Part shown: piece after piece, positions 16,808 to 26,608 of the stretch
Numbering within the stretch: position 1 is the first letter of the stretch
Layout of the letters: each line of letters begins with the position of its first letter
Assembly (NCBI RefSeq): GCF_014696625.1
Contig: NZ_JACJQL010000037.1
Location: 1-64,000 of the forward strand
Origin: Nostoc parmelioides FACHB-3921
GTDB lineage: Bacteria > Cyanobacteriota > Cyanobacteriia > Cyanobacteriales > Nostocaceae
DNA: 64,000 nucleotides
Reading direction: 5' to 3'
Notes under the pieces: model-generated
Seen by the model: the letters and a program-made list of their open reading frames with translations, nothing else
The model's database searches: none
What the model was told of the DNA's origin: nothing
Made by a program: the position numbers and the translations under genes

Positions 16808-17323
16808 TGGTCAGTGGTCAGTTGTCAACTGTTTTGCCATCCATCTCCGTAGGCTTTCGCACTCTTAGCCTAATTCTGTTCAGATGGCGACCTAAAACTT
16901 CGATATTTCGACAAAAATTAGGCAGTATGAGCGCTCCGGCATATCTTTGAATACGAAAGTTTACGGAGAAAGCCTAGCCCCTAATTCGCGTCCTCTTACT
17001 CTAAGATAACTGCTATAAATAAAATTTACTTAAATGTGTTAGCACAAGTGTTGCAACGGGCAAACTTAATATGTAGCTTCATCTGGTTTTTGCACCAGAC
17101 TTGAAGAATGTATACAGTAAGACTGAAATGTTTGTGTTGGAGGTGAGGGAAGATTTGACTAATAAGCATCAAATCTGTAAAGCAAAAATTGATAACGAGA
17201 CCAATTGCACTGCACTAGCGCAAATGGCAGCCCTAAAAAGCCATTGAGGCAAATTACTGTGAACCAATCCTTCCCAATGAGATTAACCTTTATCCGACTG
17301 CCGTTACAGCAGGAAAGCGGTGC
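16808..17323. other. Noncoding region upstream of cyaC
   Basis: This 516-bp gap holds heptamer-like TCAGTGG/GTCAACTG repeats next to the acetyltransferase start, the nested inverted repeat at 16844-16969, and the presumed cyaC promoter/leader. No ORF with coding character was found. Confidence 0.5.
16844..16969. repeat. Nested inverted repeat, possible MITE or structured RNA
   Basis: TCTCCGTAGGCTTTCG (16844-16859) pairs with CGAAAGTTTACGGAGA (16954-16969) at 14 of 16 positions. Inside it, GCCTAATT (16868-16875) pairs exactly with AATTAGGC (16916-16923). The left arm can also pair with GAAAGCCTA at 16968-16976. The nesting fits a small non-autonomous element or a folded transcript. Confidence 0.6.
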
Positions 17324-20300
17324 ATGAAATCCCCAGTAAACAGTAAGCCCAAAATTTTGGTTGTTGATGATGAGCCAGACAACCTTGACTTGCTTTACCG
17401 CACCTTTTATCGTGACTACAAGGTGCTAAGAGCTATATCTGGCCCTGCGGCACTGGATCTGCTGGCGCAAGAGGGGGAGATCGCGGTGATCATCTCCGAT
17501 CAGCGAATGCCGATCATGAGTGGTACAGAATTTTTGAGCCTAACAGCTACACAATATCCAGATATTATTCGGATTATATTAACTGGTTACACTGACGTAG
17601 AAGACTTGGTAGAAGCAATTAATGCTGGTAAGGTATTCAAATATGTCACTAAACCTTGGGAAGCTGAAGAACTCAAAGCCGTAGTTCGCCAAGCCTTGGA
17701 TACTCACAATGTTCTCAAAGCCCGCACTCGTGAACTAACCCGCACGCTGCGTCAAGAATCACTGCTGAACACTGTCACCAATACAATTCGCAGTGCCTTA
17801 GATTATCGACAGATTTTGCAAGCAATTGTCGATACAGTTGGTCATATGTTAGAGGTGGATGTCTGTCTATTACGTTCCTTTCAAGAGGGACAATTAGTAG
17901 ATGAAGGATTTGTTTACCAGAAAGATTCTCCAAGCCCAGTAGAAAAAACTATACATGATTCTGCCCCTTTGACTATTCTGGCTGATACTGTCTGGGAAAC
18001 CCGCGAAGTGCAGATAATTCATGATGTGGCAGGTGATGAGCGCATTCATGGAGATAGCCCAGAGCTACAGCACAGAACTGATGCGTTTGCTGCGGCTGAT
18101 ATCCGTTCTAGTTTAGTTGTGCCACTGATTTGCCAACAAGAACTGATGGCAGTTTTGGCACTGCATCAATGCTCTCAAGCACGGGTCTGGGGAGAAGAAG
18201 AAGTGCAGTTAGTTTTGATGGTGGCGGATCAAGCTGCCTTGGCTTTGTCCCAGGCCTATGCTTATGAACAGGTACGGGCGCTGGCAAAACGAGAGTCCTT
18301 GATCAATACCATTACAACAGCGATTCGCTCTAGTCTGAATCCTGAAGATATTTTTGCGGCAATTACCCAAAAATTGGGGCAAGCTTTACAAGTTGACGGT
18401 TGTGTGTTGTCTTTGTGGACGGAGGAGGATGAGTTTGTCAAGTGTGTGGGCTTGTATGATAGTTCTCGACATAGCGAAGACTCGTTGGACAATCACCGTC
18501 TGATAACTCAGGAATTACCAGAGTCCCAAGCACCTATTTTAGAAAATCATATTTTACAGGAAATATTAAAAACCCATCAGCCTGTAATAATTACTGATAT
18601 TAATCATTCGGATTGGGAAACCAAAAGGTTTGATTTACATTTGAAAATGCCAGCGCGATCGCTCATGGTTGTCCCTTTGCTGGCAGATGGCAAATGTATA
18701 GGCAGTATTACCCTACGAGAAGGGAAGAGAGCTAGGCAGTGGCTATCAGCTGATATTGAACTGGCTAAAGCCGTAGCCGCACAAGCAGCGATCGCCGTAC
18801 AACAGTCCCATTTATACCAAAAGACCCGCGAACAAGCCGAGCGCTTGCTGCAATTAGACAAACAGAAAACAGAATTTTTTCAAAACATATCCCATGAATT
18901 TCGTACTCCTATCACCCTCATTCAAGGGCCGTTAGAATCGGCAGTGGGAGCAGGCGAGGGTTTATCTTACGCCCAAAGTGCGATCGCCTTGCGTAACTCC
19001 CGACGGTTGTTGCGGTTAGTTAACCAACTACTAGATTTACAACGCCTTGATGCAGGGAGAATGCAGCCTAGTTTCCGTCCTTGTGATTTAGTGGATTTTG
19101 TCAGTCAAATTGTTGAGTCATTTCGCCCCTATTGCGAAAAAAAGGCACTACATCTAACTACCGAATTAGATGAATGTCCCACAGTCTATATAGACATGGA
19201 AAAATTCGACAAGGTGGTTTATAACCTCCTGTCAAATGCCATGAAATTTACACCAGAAGGTGGCACAATCAGCGTTAAGCTACAATCCCAGGGACACCAC
19301 TGCATCTTGCAAGTCCAAGATACAGGTATTGGCATTGTTAAAGAGCAAATTCCCCATCTGTTTGAGCGCTTCCGCCAAGCCGAAGGTTCAGAAAATCGCT
19401 CCTATGAGGGTAGCGGCTTAGGTTTAGCCTTAGTAAAAGAATTAGTAGAACTACATGGTGGCAGAGTCACTGTCGAATCAGTCTATGGCAAAGGTACAAC
19501 CTTTACCCTATGGCTAGTTATCGGTAATGCTCACTTACCTCTACAGCAAGTATCAGATACGCCTGTTGAACTTACTACTAGTCGCGCCAGTGTAGAACTA
19601 GCTGATTTAGAACTAGTAGAATCAGCACTAGAAAATATAGATATAGAAACTATTAATCCCTTACCTATTACTGAGCCTCAGCAAACAGCAAACAGCACCC
19701 AGCACTCCACACATTCAATCCTCGTTGTTGATGACAACCCGGATCTGCGAACTTACGTATCCGATATTCTCCGCCGTAGTGGCTATCAAGTCTATACAGC
19801 TCGTAACGGTTATGAAGGATTTAGTAAAGTCCAAGAACTGACTCCTAATCTAATTGTTACTGATTTGATGATGCCTTTGGTAACAGGGTTAGAGATGATT
19901 CGGATGGTTCGCAACGACGAAAAGGTCAAAGGAACGCCAATCATTTTGCTAACCGCAAAAGTGGATGAGGAAACCCGCATCGAAAGCACGGAACATGGGG
20001 CGGATGCTTATTTAGCAAAACCATTTAATGACCGGGAACTTCTAGCAGAGGTTCGCAATCTTTTAGCTTTGAAGGAAAATGAAAAGCGAGTTTTGGAGTT
20101 AAATACTTACCTGACAGAATCAGTTCTTAAGCGCTTTTTACCGCCTGCTTTGGTGTCAAAAGCGGCTGCTGGTTCTTTGAGCTTAGATTTGCGTCCAGAA
20201 CCGCGTTTAATTACGGTGTTGTTTAGCGACATCGTTGGTTTTACACAGTTAGCCAACACTCTCAGATCCCGGCGAGTGGCAGAATTACTGAATGAGTATT

Positions 20301-20791
20301 TAGAGTTCATGACTAAAGCTGTGTTTGATAATGGTGGCACTGTAGATAAGTTTATGGGGGATGCTATCTTAGCTCTCTATGGAGCGCCAGAAGAACTTAC
20401 GCCTAATGAACAGGTGCGCCGAGCAGTGAATACGGCTAGAGCTATGCACGGCTCATTGGCCCAATTAAACCAACGTTGGCGGGATCAAGGGATCTTTGAT
20501 ACCCATGATTATGGTGGTGTACAGTTTCGCTGTGGTATTCATCAAGGGACGGCTGTTGTAGGAATGTTTGGTAGTGCCGAACGTGCGGACTATACTGCTA
20601 TTGGGCCTAGTGTCAATATCGCCGCTCGATTGCAATCGGCTGCTGTTCCCGGTACAATTTTGGTTTCTGCTGCTGTCGCAGATTATTTACAAGACGAAGA
20701 AATTACTAAAGGTAGTCCGCTAAAACTTAAAGGAATAGATGAAACAGTTCTGACTTTTGCTGTGAAATCAGAATTAATGGTTAACCGTTAA
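17324..20791 (+). CDS. cyaC: CyaC-type hybrid histidine kinase/adenylate cyclase
   Basis: A 1155-residue signalling protein that makes cAMP. Domains in order: receiver R1 (acceptor D59 in ISDQRMP), two GAF domains (about 150-305 and 325-495), HisKA with H524 in NISHEFRTP, HATPase (N-box near 635, G-boxes 667-700), receiver R2 (D847 in TDLMMP), and a class III cyclase domain (about 955-1150). The cyclase has both metal aspartates (D969, D1013), the adenine-selecting K1009 and T1091, and transition-state residues N1098 and R1102, so it should be active on ATP. The order matches CyaC of Anabaena and Spirulina, where phosphorelay controls the cyclase. A TonB-like gene follows 54 nt downstream. 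Confidence 0.95.
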   Translation: MKSPVNSKPKILVVDDEPDNLDLLYRTFYRDYKVLRAISGPAALDLLAQEGEIAVIISDQRMPIMSGTEFLSLTATQYPDIIRIILTGYTDVEDLVEAINAGKVFKYVTKPWEAEELKAVVRQALDTHNVLKARTRELTRTLRQESLLNTVTNTIRSALDYRQILQAIVDTVGHMLEVDVCLLRSFQEGQLVDEGFVYQKDSPSPVEKTIHDSAPLTILADTVWETREVQIIHDVAGDERIHGDSPELQHRTDAFAAADIRSSLVVPLICQQELMAVLALHQCSQARVWGEEEVQLVLMVADQAALALSQAYAYEQVRALAKRESLINTITTAIRSSLNPEDIFAAITQKLGQALQVDGCVLSLWTEEDEFVKCVGLYDSSRHSEDSLDNHRLITQELPESQAPILENHILQEILKTHQPVIITDINHSDWETKRFDLHLKMPARSLMVVPLLADGKCIGSITLREGKRARQWLSADIELAKAVAAQAAIAVQQSHLYQKTREQAERLLQLDKQKTEFFQNISHEFRTPITLIQGPLESAVGAGEGLSYAQSAIALRNSRRLLRLVNQLLDLQRLDAGRMQPSFRPCDLVDFVSQIVESFRPYCEKKALHLTTELDECPTVYIDMEKFDKVVYNLLSNAMKFTPEGGTISVKLQSQGHHCILQVQDTGIGIVKEQIPHLFERFRQAEGSENRSYEGSGLGLALVKELVELHGGRVTVESVYGKGTTFTLWLVIGNAHLPLQQVSDTPVELTTSRASVELADLELVESALENIDIETINPLPITEPQQTANSTQHSTHSILVVDDNPDLRTYVSDILRRSGYQVYTARNGYEGFSKVQELTPNLIVTDLMMPLVTGLEMIRMVRNDEKVKGTPIILLTAKVDEETRIESTEHGADAYLAKPFNDRELLAEVRNLLALKENEKRVLELNTYLTESVLKRFLPPALVSKAAAGSLSLDLRPEPRLITVLFSDIVGFTQLANTLRSRRVAELLNEYLEFMTKAVFDNGGTVDKFMGDAILALYGAPEELTPNEQVRRAVNTARAMHGSLAQLNQRWRDQGIFDTHDYGGVQFRCGIHQGTAVVGMFGSAERADYTAIGPSVNIAARLQSAAVPGTILVSAAVADYLQDEEITKGSPLKLKGIDETVLTFAVKSELMVNR

Positions 20792-20845
20792 TATTCACAC
20801 TAGATTCACCAGCAATAGCTCCGAATCATATATTTATATCTAAAT

Positions 20846-22114
20846 ATGACAACATCGGTAGCGGATAAAACTCCCACTCCCGCTAAAGTCTGGCGGAGAC
20901 ATAATGATCCACCTGGTTTATGGTTTGCTGTAGCTATAGGTTCAGCTTCACTTCACTTATTAGCTTTTTGGTTGATACGTTCATCTAGTGCGGTGGGGTT
21001 GTGGTTTCCACAGCCAGATCAAAGTGTTGTTCCTATAGATTTGATAGAAGTTACGCCTCAGACTACCTCTACAGATAAACCCGTCTCGCTACAACCTCAA
21101 CAATCTGTACCAAACACTACCACGGCAAAATTACCACAAACTTCCACAAATCAGGATGCTGAGATCGTCAATTCTGGCGAGCAGTCCCAGTCGGAAAATA
21201 ATAATGTTGCTCAATCTCAGGTGGAAGTTTTTCCTCAATCGGAATCTACACCAACTACAGAACCAGAACCCACTCCCACACCAACTACAGAACCAGAACC
21301 TACACCCACACAAACCACAGAACCAGAACCTATACCCACACAAACCACAAAACCAGAACCTACTCCTGCATCAACAGTTCCCGTGGGTGAGCTTCCTTGG
21401 AATCGTCGTGAAGAAATTGAACTGGGACAGGGAAAACCGCTACCTTCAGATATCCCACCTGTTACACCGGAACAAGTACAAGAGTCGGAAACAGTAGAAG
21501 ACAAAACTCCGCGAGATGAAGAAGATACCCCAGAAACATCTTCTGGAGAAACGACAAACATTCCGACGGAGGATAACTCAGCCAATCCTAACAGTGAAAC
21601 GGCAAATACTCCATCTGGGGATAATTCACCAACCCCAACAGGAGAAACTGCAAAAATTCCCACTGAGCAATATACACCAACTCCAACAGAAGAACCTGCA
21701 AACACCCCGACAGAGGATAATGCAAATTCTACCGCCAGGGGAGCGATCGCCACATTAGTACCTCTAGCAGAATCAGAAGCACGCCAATTAGTCAATGATT
21801 TACCAGAAGTCTTGTCTGCATATCAAGGAAGCAGTTCAAAAACTGTAGATTCCAGCTATCTTCCCGGCGATTCTCCCATCAAACCGGCGCAGTTACTAGC
21901 TAGTTTAGTGATTGATAAAAATGGTAACGTGCAGCAGGCGATCGTGATCGAAATAGAGCCAGCAAGTTTACAATCTGAGAAAAGCTTATATGAGCAACTT
22001 GTTGGTGATTTGTTCAAAAACGAAAGCTTTACTCCTGGCCACAATCGTGATGGAACCAAACCGGACTTCAGTAATTTTTTCGTCAGAGTGACAATAGAGC
22101 CAACTGGTCAATAG
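20846..22114 (+). CDS. TonB-like energy-transducer or Pro/Thr/Glu-rich envelope protein
   Basis: A 422-residue protein built like TonB. It has a short cytoplasmic N-terminus, one membrane helix (about 28-46, WFAVAIGSASLHLLAFWLI), and a long Pro/Glu/Thr/Asn-rich linker (about 70-300) with TTEPEPTPT decapeptide repeats and a second set of GETANTP/GDNSPTP repeats. The C-terminal folded domain (about 300-420) includes LASLVIDKNGNVQQAIVIE, as in TonB C-terminal domains. Recognition is by architecture; the domain match is weak. It likely shares a transcript with cyaC (54-nt gap), but no functional link is shown. The 30-bp coding repeats could vary in number between strains. Confidence 0.7.
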   Translation: MTTSVADKTPTPAKVWRRHNDPPGLWFAVAIGSASLHLLAFWLIRSSSAVGLWFPQPDQSVVPIDLIEVTPQTTSTDKPVSLQPQQSVPNTTTAKLPQTSTNQDAEIVNSGEQSQSENNNVAQSQVEVFPQSESTPTTEPEPTPTPTTEPEPTPTQTTEPEPIPTQTTKPEPTPASTVPVGELPWNRREEIELGQGKPLPSDIPPVTPEQVQESETVEDKTPRDEEDTPETSSGETTNIPTEDNSANPNSETANTPSGDNSPTPTGETAKIPTEQYTPTPTEEPANTPTEDNANSTARGAIATLVPLAESEARQLVNDLPEVLSAYQGSSSKTVDSSYLPGDSPIKPAQLLASLVIDKNGNVQQAIVIEIEPASLQSEKSLYEQLVGDLFKNESFTPGHNRDGTKPDFSNFFVRVTIEPTGQ

Positions 22115-22318
22115 TCGCGTCGCTGACTCAGGACTTACGCACCCAGATTTTCTGTTGAGAACGGGTGTAAGGGTGTAGGGGTGTAAGGGTCTAAGAGTTT
22201 AAAACATTTATTTTGAATTCTGAATTTTGTAGCTTTAGCTTTCCGTAGGGTATTTCCCCAGTTAAATTTAACCGCACAGCAAATTTTTGATGCGGCTAAT
22301 TAAGGGAGTATTGGAATT
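22115..22318. repeat. Intergenic repeats between TonB-like gene and recN
   Basis: The gap holds an AGGACTTACGCA-type dispersed motif (about 22130), heptamer units GGGTGTA/AGGGTGTA (about 22164-22195), and AGCTTTCCGTAGGGTATTT (22238-22256), which recurs with one extra C near 33943. It separates two convergent genes. Confidence 0.6.
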
Positions 22319-24067
22319 TCAACTTCTCTGTCCCTGACGGTGATTAGCGGCTTGCGTTAATAAACTTTCCGCAAAAGCGATCGCATCACTGGCGGATTTC
22401 CCACCAGCTAACTGGGCTAATTCTTCCCGGCGGGTAGTCAAATCATCTAAGTTTGTTACACGTACCACAGTACGCTGTTCACTACTACCATTGTTGGATT
22501 TTTTACCCTTACCCTGGGTGACAGTCTGCTTATCTACGCGGAAATGCTTATCTGCCATCGCTGCTACTAGTGGTTGGTGAGTGACACATAATACTTGATG
22601 ATGTTGACTTAATTGGTGCAATTTTTCGGCGATCGCCTGTGCTACTCTCCCCGAAACCCCAACGTCGATTTCATCAAATACTAAGGTTGCTGCCGCGTCA
22701 GCTTGATTAAAACAGGCTTTCAGGGCTAGTAAAAAGCGGCTCATTTCCCCACCAGAAGCAATTTCTGTTAATGGTTGTAGTGGTTCCCCTGGGTTGGGGC
22801 TAAACATAAAGGTAATTTTGTCTGCACCAGCAGATGTTGGCACGATTGGCAATATTTCTACTTGAAACTTTACTTTTTCCATTGCCAAGGGTTTAAGTTC
22901 AGCTATCAACCGAGATTCTAAGGTAGCGCCTGTTTTCTGGCGTAACTGAGTTAACTTTTGGCAGGACTGAGTTAGTTTATCAAAACAGACTTTTTCTTGC
23001 TGTTCTAAACTTTCAATAGACTGTTCGCTATCGTTGAGGACTGCCAATTCCGCTTGAATTTTTTCGCTGTAGGCGATCGCTTCTGTTAAGCTGGGGCCAT
23101 ACTTACGGCAGATTTGTTTTAACTCTCGAATCCGTTCTTCTACTTCTTCTAGGCGCTGGGGGTCTGCTTCCAAACTTTCCCCATAAGTATTAATTTGTCT
23201 GGCTACTTCTGTGATGGCTGTTTGAGCATCCCTAACCAAATCTAACAATGGTTGTAACTGCCCGTCATATTCCACCATATCGTTTAAGGTGGCTTCGCTG
23301 TCGCCAAGTAGGTCTGAGACGGCTAGGGTTTCATCTTCGGTTTGATACAAAGCTTGATAGACCTTGTAACTCATCTGTTGTAAATCAACGACGTGATTCA
23401 GGCGTTCCCGTTCTTGTTGCAGTTGTTCCAATTCCTGGGGGTCGCTGAGATTGGCTGTTGATAACTCTTGGACTTGATAAGTCAATAAGTCCAGTTGTTG
23501 CAGTCGTTCCCGTTCCGATGTCCGGCGCTTTTCTAAATTTGTATGGGCTTGCTGATAAGCACTAAAAGCTGTACCGATATGCTGACGCTGCTGGATTAAA
23601 GTATCACCGCCATACATATCCAACCAATCCCGGACTTGGGCTGATTGTCCTACTTGTACTGTTTGACCTTGGGCTGTAATTTCCACCAAGCGATCGCGCA
23701 GTCCGCCCATGATCTGGCGATTGACTAACACACCATTCACCCGCGATCGGCTGCGGATATTACTAGTACTAACGGTGATTTCTCGACTAATAACTACAGA
23801 ATTATCGTCAATTAAATCTATTTCTTGTTCTGTCAACCAAGCTGCTAAGGGGGGGTTTGTGGTGAAAGTGGCTTCCACCATAGCCCTAGATGTCCCAGTC
23901 CGAATCACCCTACTAGAAACTTTCCCACCTAACACAGCATCGATTGCATCTAAAATAATTGATTTTCCTGCGCCGGTTTCACCTGTTAAAACATTTAGAC
24001 CCGCGCCGAAATCCAGTTCCAGTTGATCAATCAGGGCAAAATTTTCAATCCGCAGGCAAAGCAACAT
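22319..24067 (-). CDS. recN: DNA repair protein RecN
   Basis: SMC-like ATPase in double-strand break repair. Walker A GETGAGKS lies near residue 33 of the 582-residue form, a long coiled coil (about 150-360) rich in Gln/Glu follows, then the signature ASGGEMSRFLLALK and Walker B TLVFDEIDVGVSG near 475. I start at the ATG at 24067 (MLLCLRIENFALID), where the family begins, with AGGAG upstream; an in-frame ATG at 24127 would add 20 unrelated residues. The C-terminus has an inserted Lys/Ser/Asn-rich loop before VVRVTNLDDL. It is convergent with the TonB-like gene and divergent from the AarF kinase gene. Confidence 0.94.
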   Translation of the reverse strand: MLLCLRIENFALIDQLELDFGAGLNVLTGETGAGKSIILDAIDAVLGGKVSSRVIRTGTSRAMVEATFTTNPPLAAWLTEQEIDLIDDNSVVISREITVSTSNIRSRSRVNGVLVNRQIMGGLRDRLVEITAQGQTVQVGQSAQVRDWLDMYGGDTLIQQRQHIGTAFSAYQQAHTNLEKRRTSERERLQQLDLLTYQVQELSTANLSDPQELEQLQQERERLNHVVDLQQMSYKVYQALYQTEDETLAVSDLLGDSEATLNDMVEYDGQLQPLLDLVRDAQTAITEVARQINTYGESLEADPQRLEEVEERIRELKQICRKYGPSLTEAIAYSEKIQAELAVLNDSEQSIESLEQQEKVCFDKLTQSCQKLTQLRQKTGATLESRLIAELKPLAMEKVKFQVEILPIVPTSAGADKITFMFSPNPGEPLQPLTEIASGGEMSRFLLALKACFNQADAAATLVFDEIDVGVSGRVAQAIAEKLHQLSQHHQVLCVTHQPLVAAMADKHFRVDKQTVTQGKGKKSNNGSSEQRTVVRVTNLDDLTTRREELAQLAGGKSASDAIAFAESLLTQAANHRQGQRS

Positions 24068-24321
24068 CAAGCCATATTCTCCTAGAGGGGCAGATGCCGG
24101 ATATTTCCCACTTTCGGCAACCAGCAATACCTACTACCATTGAATTAGCAAGCACATTCAAGTGTAACAAAAAAGGCAGGATGGGGAGCAAAGGAGCAGA
24201 AAAAGACAAGGTAAATTATATTCCTAGTCTCTAGTTCTCAATTCCCAAACTAAATTAGCAATTTCCTGTAAAGATATTGTTACAATACTTAACAAGTTCA
24301 ATCCGACCGGTGGCTCTATTC

Positions 24322-26322
24322 ATGACTGTGAAGACACTTCCCCCAAATTCCCGACCGATTGAGGGCGAACTACAGCTAAAGGATACACAAGCCTTGGTTG
24401 TGCGCTCATCAGAACCCGTAAGTTCTGAAAGACCCCAGGTCTTGGTAACTAAAAATCTCGAACCTGAGACGATAGTTTATGACCCTGTAGCGGTAGCAGA
24501 GCATTATCGTCATCGACCCCTGCAAGTTTTGGGGCGGATTTTTGCTGTTTTGGGGCCGACTTTCTCCTTTGCCTTTGGGTTGTGGTGGGATATTAAACGG
24601 GGAGTAGTCGTCAAAAATGACCGTCGTCGAGCCATTCAGTTAAAAGAATTATTAACGCAACTGGGGCCTGCTTACATCAAAATTGGTCAAGCCTTATCTA
24701 CTAGACCGGATTTGGTTCCCCCCGTATATTTAGAAGAACTCACCAGATTACAAGACCAATTACCTGCTTTTCCTAACGAAATTGCCTACCAATTCATTCA
24801 AGAAGAATTAGGACAGCCACCAGAAGAAGTTTACGCCGAACTTTCATCTCAACCAATTGCGGCTGCTTCTTTGGGACAAGTTTATAAAGGTAAGTTAAAA
24901 ACAGGGGAAGAAGTAGCAGTTAAAGTCCAGCGTCCAGATTTACGAGAACGAATTACGATTGACTTGTATATCTTGCGTGGGCTAGCGGCTTGGGTACAGA
25001 AGAAAGTCAAGAGGGTACGCAGTGACTTAGTTGGGATTTTGGATGAATTAGGCGATCGCATTTTTGAAGAGATGGATTATATCCACGAAGGTGAAAATGC
25101 TGAACGCTTCTTCCAACTATACGGTCATATACAAGACATATATGTGCCGAGAATATACTGGGAATATACTAACCGTCGTGTTTTGACGATGGAGTGGATC
25201 AACGGCACAAAACTCACCCAAACAGCAGAAATTAGCGCCCAAGGGATAGATGCTCGTTATCTCATCGAAGTTGGTGTGCAGTGTTCCTTAAGGCAACTTT
25301 TAGAACATGGATTCTTTCACGCTGACCCCCACCCTGGTAACTTGTTAGCCACACCAGACGGTAAACTAGCTTACCTAGACTTTGGGATGATGAGTGAGAT
25401 TAAACCACCGCAACGTTATGGTTTAATTGAGGCGATCGTCCATGTAGTTAATCGTGACTTTGAAGGGTTAGCACAAGACTACGTTAAATTAGATTTCCTT
25501 TCACCAGAAACAGACCTCACCCCAATTATTCCCGCATTTGGCAAAGTTTTTGCCAATGCTCAAGGGGCTAGCGTAGCCGAATTTAACATTAAGAGCATCA
25601 CTGATGAACTATCAGAATTGATGTATGAGTATCCTTTCCGCGTACCTCCCTACTACGCTTTAATCATTCGCTCCCTCGTCACACTGGAAGGGATTGCTAT
25701 CTATATAGATCCCAACTTTAAGGTATTGAGTGAGGCTTATCCCTACGTCGCTAAACGCTTGTTAACCGACCCAGCACCAGAATTAAGAATATCGTTGCGA
25801 GACTTGCTCTTTAAAGATGGTAAATTTCGTTGGAATCGGTTAGAAAATTTATTACGTAATGCGCGGAAAAACCAAGACTACGACCTGAACTTAGTAGTGA
25901 ATCAAGGTGTAGATTTCCTCTCATCTGAGCGTGGCTCTTTTATTCGAGATAAGTTGGTCGATGAATTTCTCAACGGAATCAATGCTTTAAGTAAAAATGT
26001 GCTGCATAACTTTACCTACCTCCTCAGAGAAAGAGTCGGTATCACAGCCATTAACGAAACTCCAGCCGCGACAGTTGAGCAACAACAGACCTTAGAACAT
26101 ATCAAAAATATCTTAAATATTCTACGAGAAACTCGTGGCTTTGACCCAGCCCAGCTTGCACCTCAAGTTGCTCAGTTGGCTTTCAATCCAGGCGTGCAGC
26201 GTTTGGGACAGCAAGTTGCTAATCAATTAGTGCAGAAAGCTACTGTGCGTCTAATTCGGGAGTTATTAACAGCAGAAGAGGTCAAGAATAGTGAAATTGA
26301 ATACCCCACAACAAGAGTGTAA
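24322..26322 (+). CDS. AarF/ABC1/UbiB-family atypical kinase
   Basis: Members of this family act in quinone biosynthesis or lipid and prenol handling in plastids and cyanobacteria. Visible kinase parts are the KxGQ motif (YIKIGQALSTRPDL), the A-rich loop AAASLGQVYKG, the lysine in VAVKVQRP, the catalytic HADPHPGN, and the metal site LDFGMM; all are intact. The C-terminal 150 residues are helical. The start is put at the ATG at 24322 (MTVKTLPPNSRP); an upstream in-frame TTG at 24277 lacks support. The gene ends in a repeat-rich gap facing ftsH. Confidence 0.9.
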   Translation: MTVKTLPPNSRPIEGELQLKDTQALVVRSSEPVSSERPQVLVTKNLEPETIVYDPVAVAEHYRHRPLQVLGRIFAVLGPTFSFAFGLWWDIKRGVVVKNDRRRAIQLKELLTQLGPAYIKIGQALSTRPDLVPPVYLEELTRLQDQLPAFPNEIAYQFIQEELGQPPEEVYAELSSQPIAAASLGQVYKGKLKTGEEVAVKVQRPDLRERITIDLYILRGLAAWVQKKVKRVRSDLVGILDELGDRIFEEMDYIHEGENAERFFQLYGHIQDIYVPRIYWEYTNRRVLTMEWINGTKLTQTAEISAQGIDARYLIEVGVQCSLRQLLEHGFFHADPHPGNLLATPDGKLAYLDFGMMSEIKPPQRYGLIEAIVHVVNRDFEGLAQDYVKLDFLSPETDLTPIIPAFGKVFANAQGASVAEFNIKSITDELSELMYEYPFRVPPYYALIIRSLVTLEGIAIYIDPNFKVLSEAYPYVAKRLLTDPAPELRISLRDLLFKDGKFRWNRLENLLRNARKNQDYDLNLVVNQGVDFLSSERGSFIRDKLVDEFLNGINALSKNVLHNFTYLLRERVGITAINETPAATVEQQQTLEHIKNILNILRETRGFDPAQLAPQVAQLAFNPGVQRLGQQVANQLVQKATVRLIRELLTAEEVKNSEIEYPTTRV

Positions 26323-26385
26323 TTTCAAGTTCTGCTAATTCTGATGATATGGTTGGTCTGGGTTGGTAATGGGTAATAGCTAATT

Positions 26386-26424
26386 GGTAATTGGTTTTTC
26401 TATTAACCATTACCAATTACCAGT
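26386..26424. repeat. Inverted GGTAATTGGT/ACCAATTACC repeat
   Basis: Direct units GGTAAT(G/T)GG run up to about 26396 and their complement ACCATTACCAATTACC follows at about 26406-26421. The arms can form a hairpin behind the kinase gene and belong to the short-repeat type common in this window. Confidence 0.6.
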
Positions 26425-26450
26425 CACCAACAGGAAAGTTAAAAGCTTAA

Positions 26451-26493
26451 TGTCCCCCACTAAGATTCGTTACTACGAATTCAGTGGGGGACA
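26451..26493. terminator. Strong two-part stem-loop downstream of the AarF kinase gene
   Basis: TGTCCCCCACT (26451-26461) pairs perfectly with AGTGGGGGACA (26483-26493). Between them ATTCGT and ACGAAT form a second 6-bp stem with a TACT loop. The hairpin is stable enough to act as a terminator or transcript-end protector between the convergent kinase and ftsH genes, but it lacks a clear T-run on either strand. It may instead be a dispersed repeat. Confidence 0.65.
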
Positions 26494-26501
26494 AAAGTTA
26501 T

Positions 26502-26564
26502 TAGGGTGCGTCAGTATGAATAATTTCTTGGTACAGCTAGGTTTTCTTGCACTGACGCACCCTA
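26502..26564. mobile_element. MITE-like element, copy 1
   Basis: Perfect 14-bp terminal inverted repeats TAGGGTGCGTCAGT (26502-26515) and ACTGACGCACCCTA (26551-26564) enclose about 35 bp. The whole element matches, in reverse orientation, a second copy at 33833-33891, including the interior AACCTAGCT and AATTATT blocks. It is non-coding. No transposase with such ends is in the window. Confidence 0.75.
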
Positions 26565-26608
26565 CAATTTGGATATTTTTTATCTGGAAATCCCTAAAGG
26601 TGTAACCT

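Noticed and set aside
21235..21795. 186-codon frame antisense to the TonB-like gene
   Set aside because: Its Gly/Ser/Val repeats are the mirror of the TTEPEPTPT coding repeats, so it is a by-product of low complexity.
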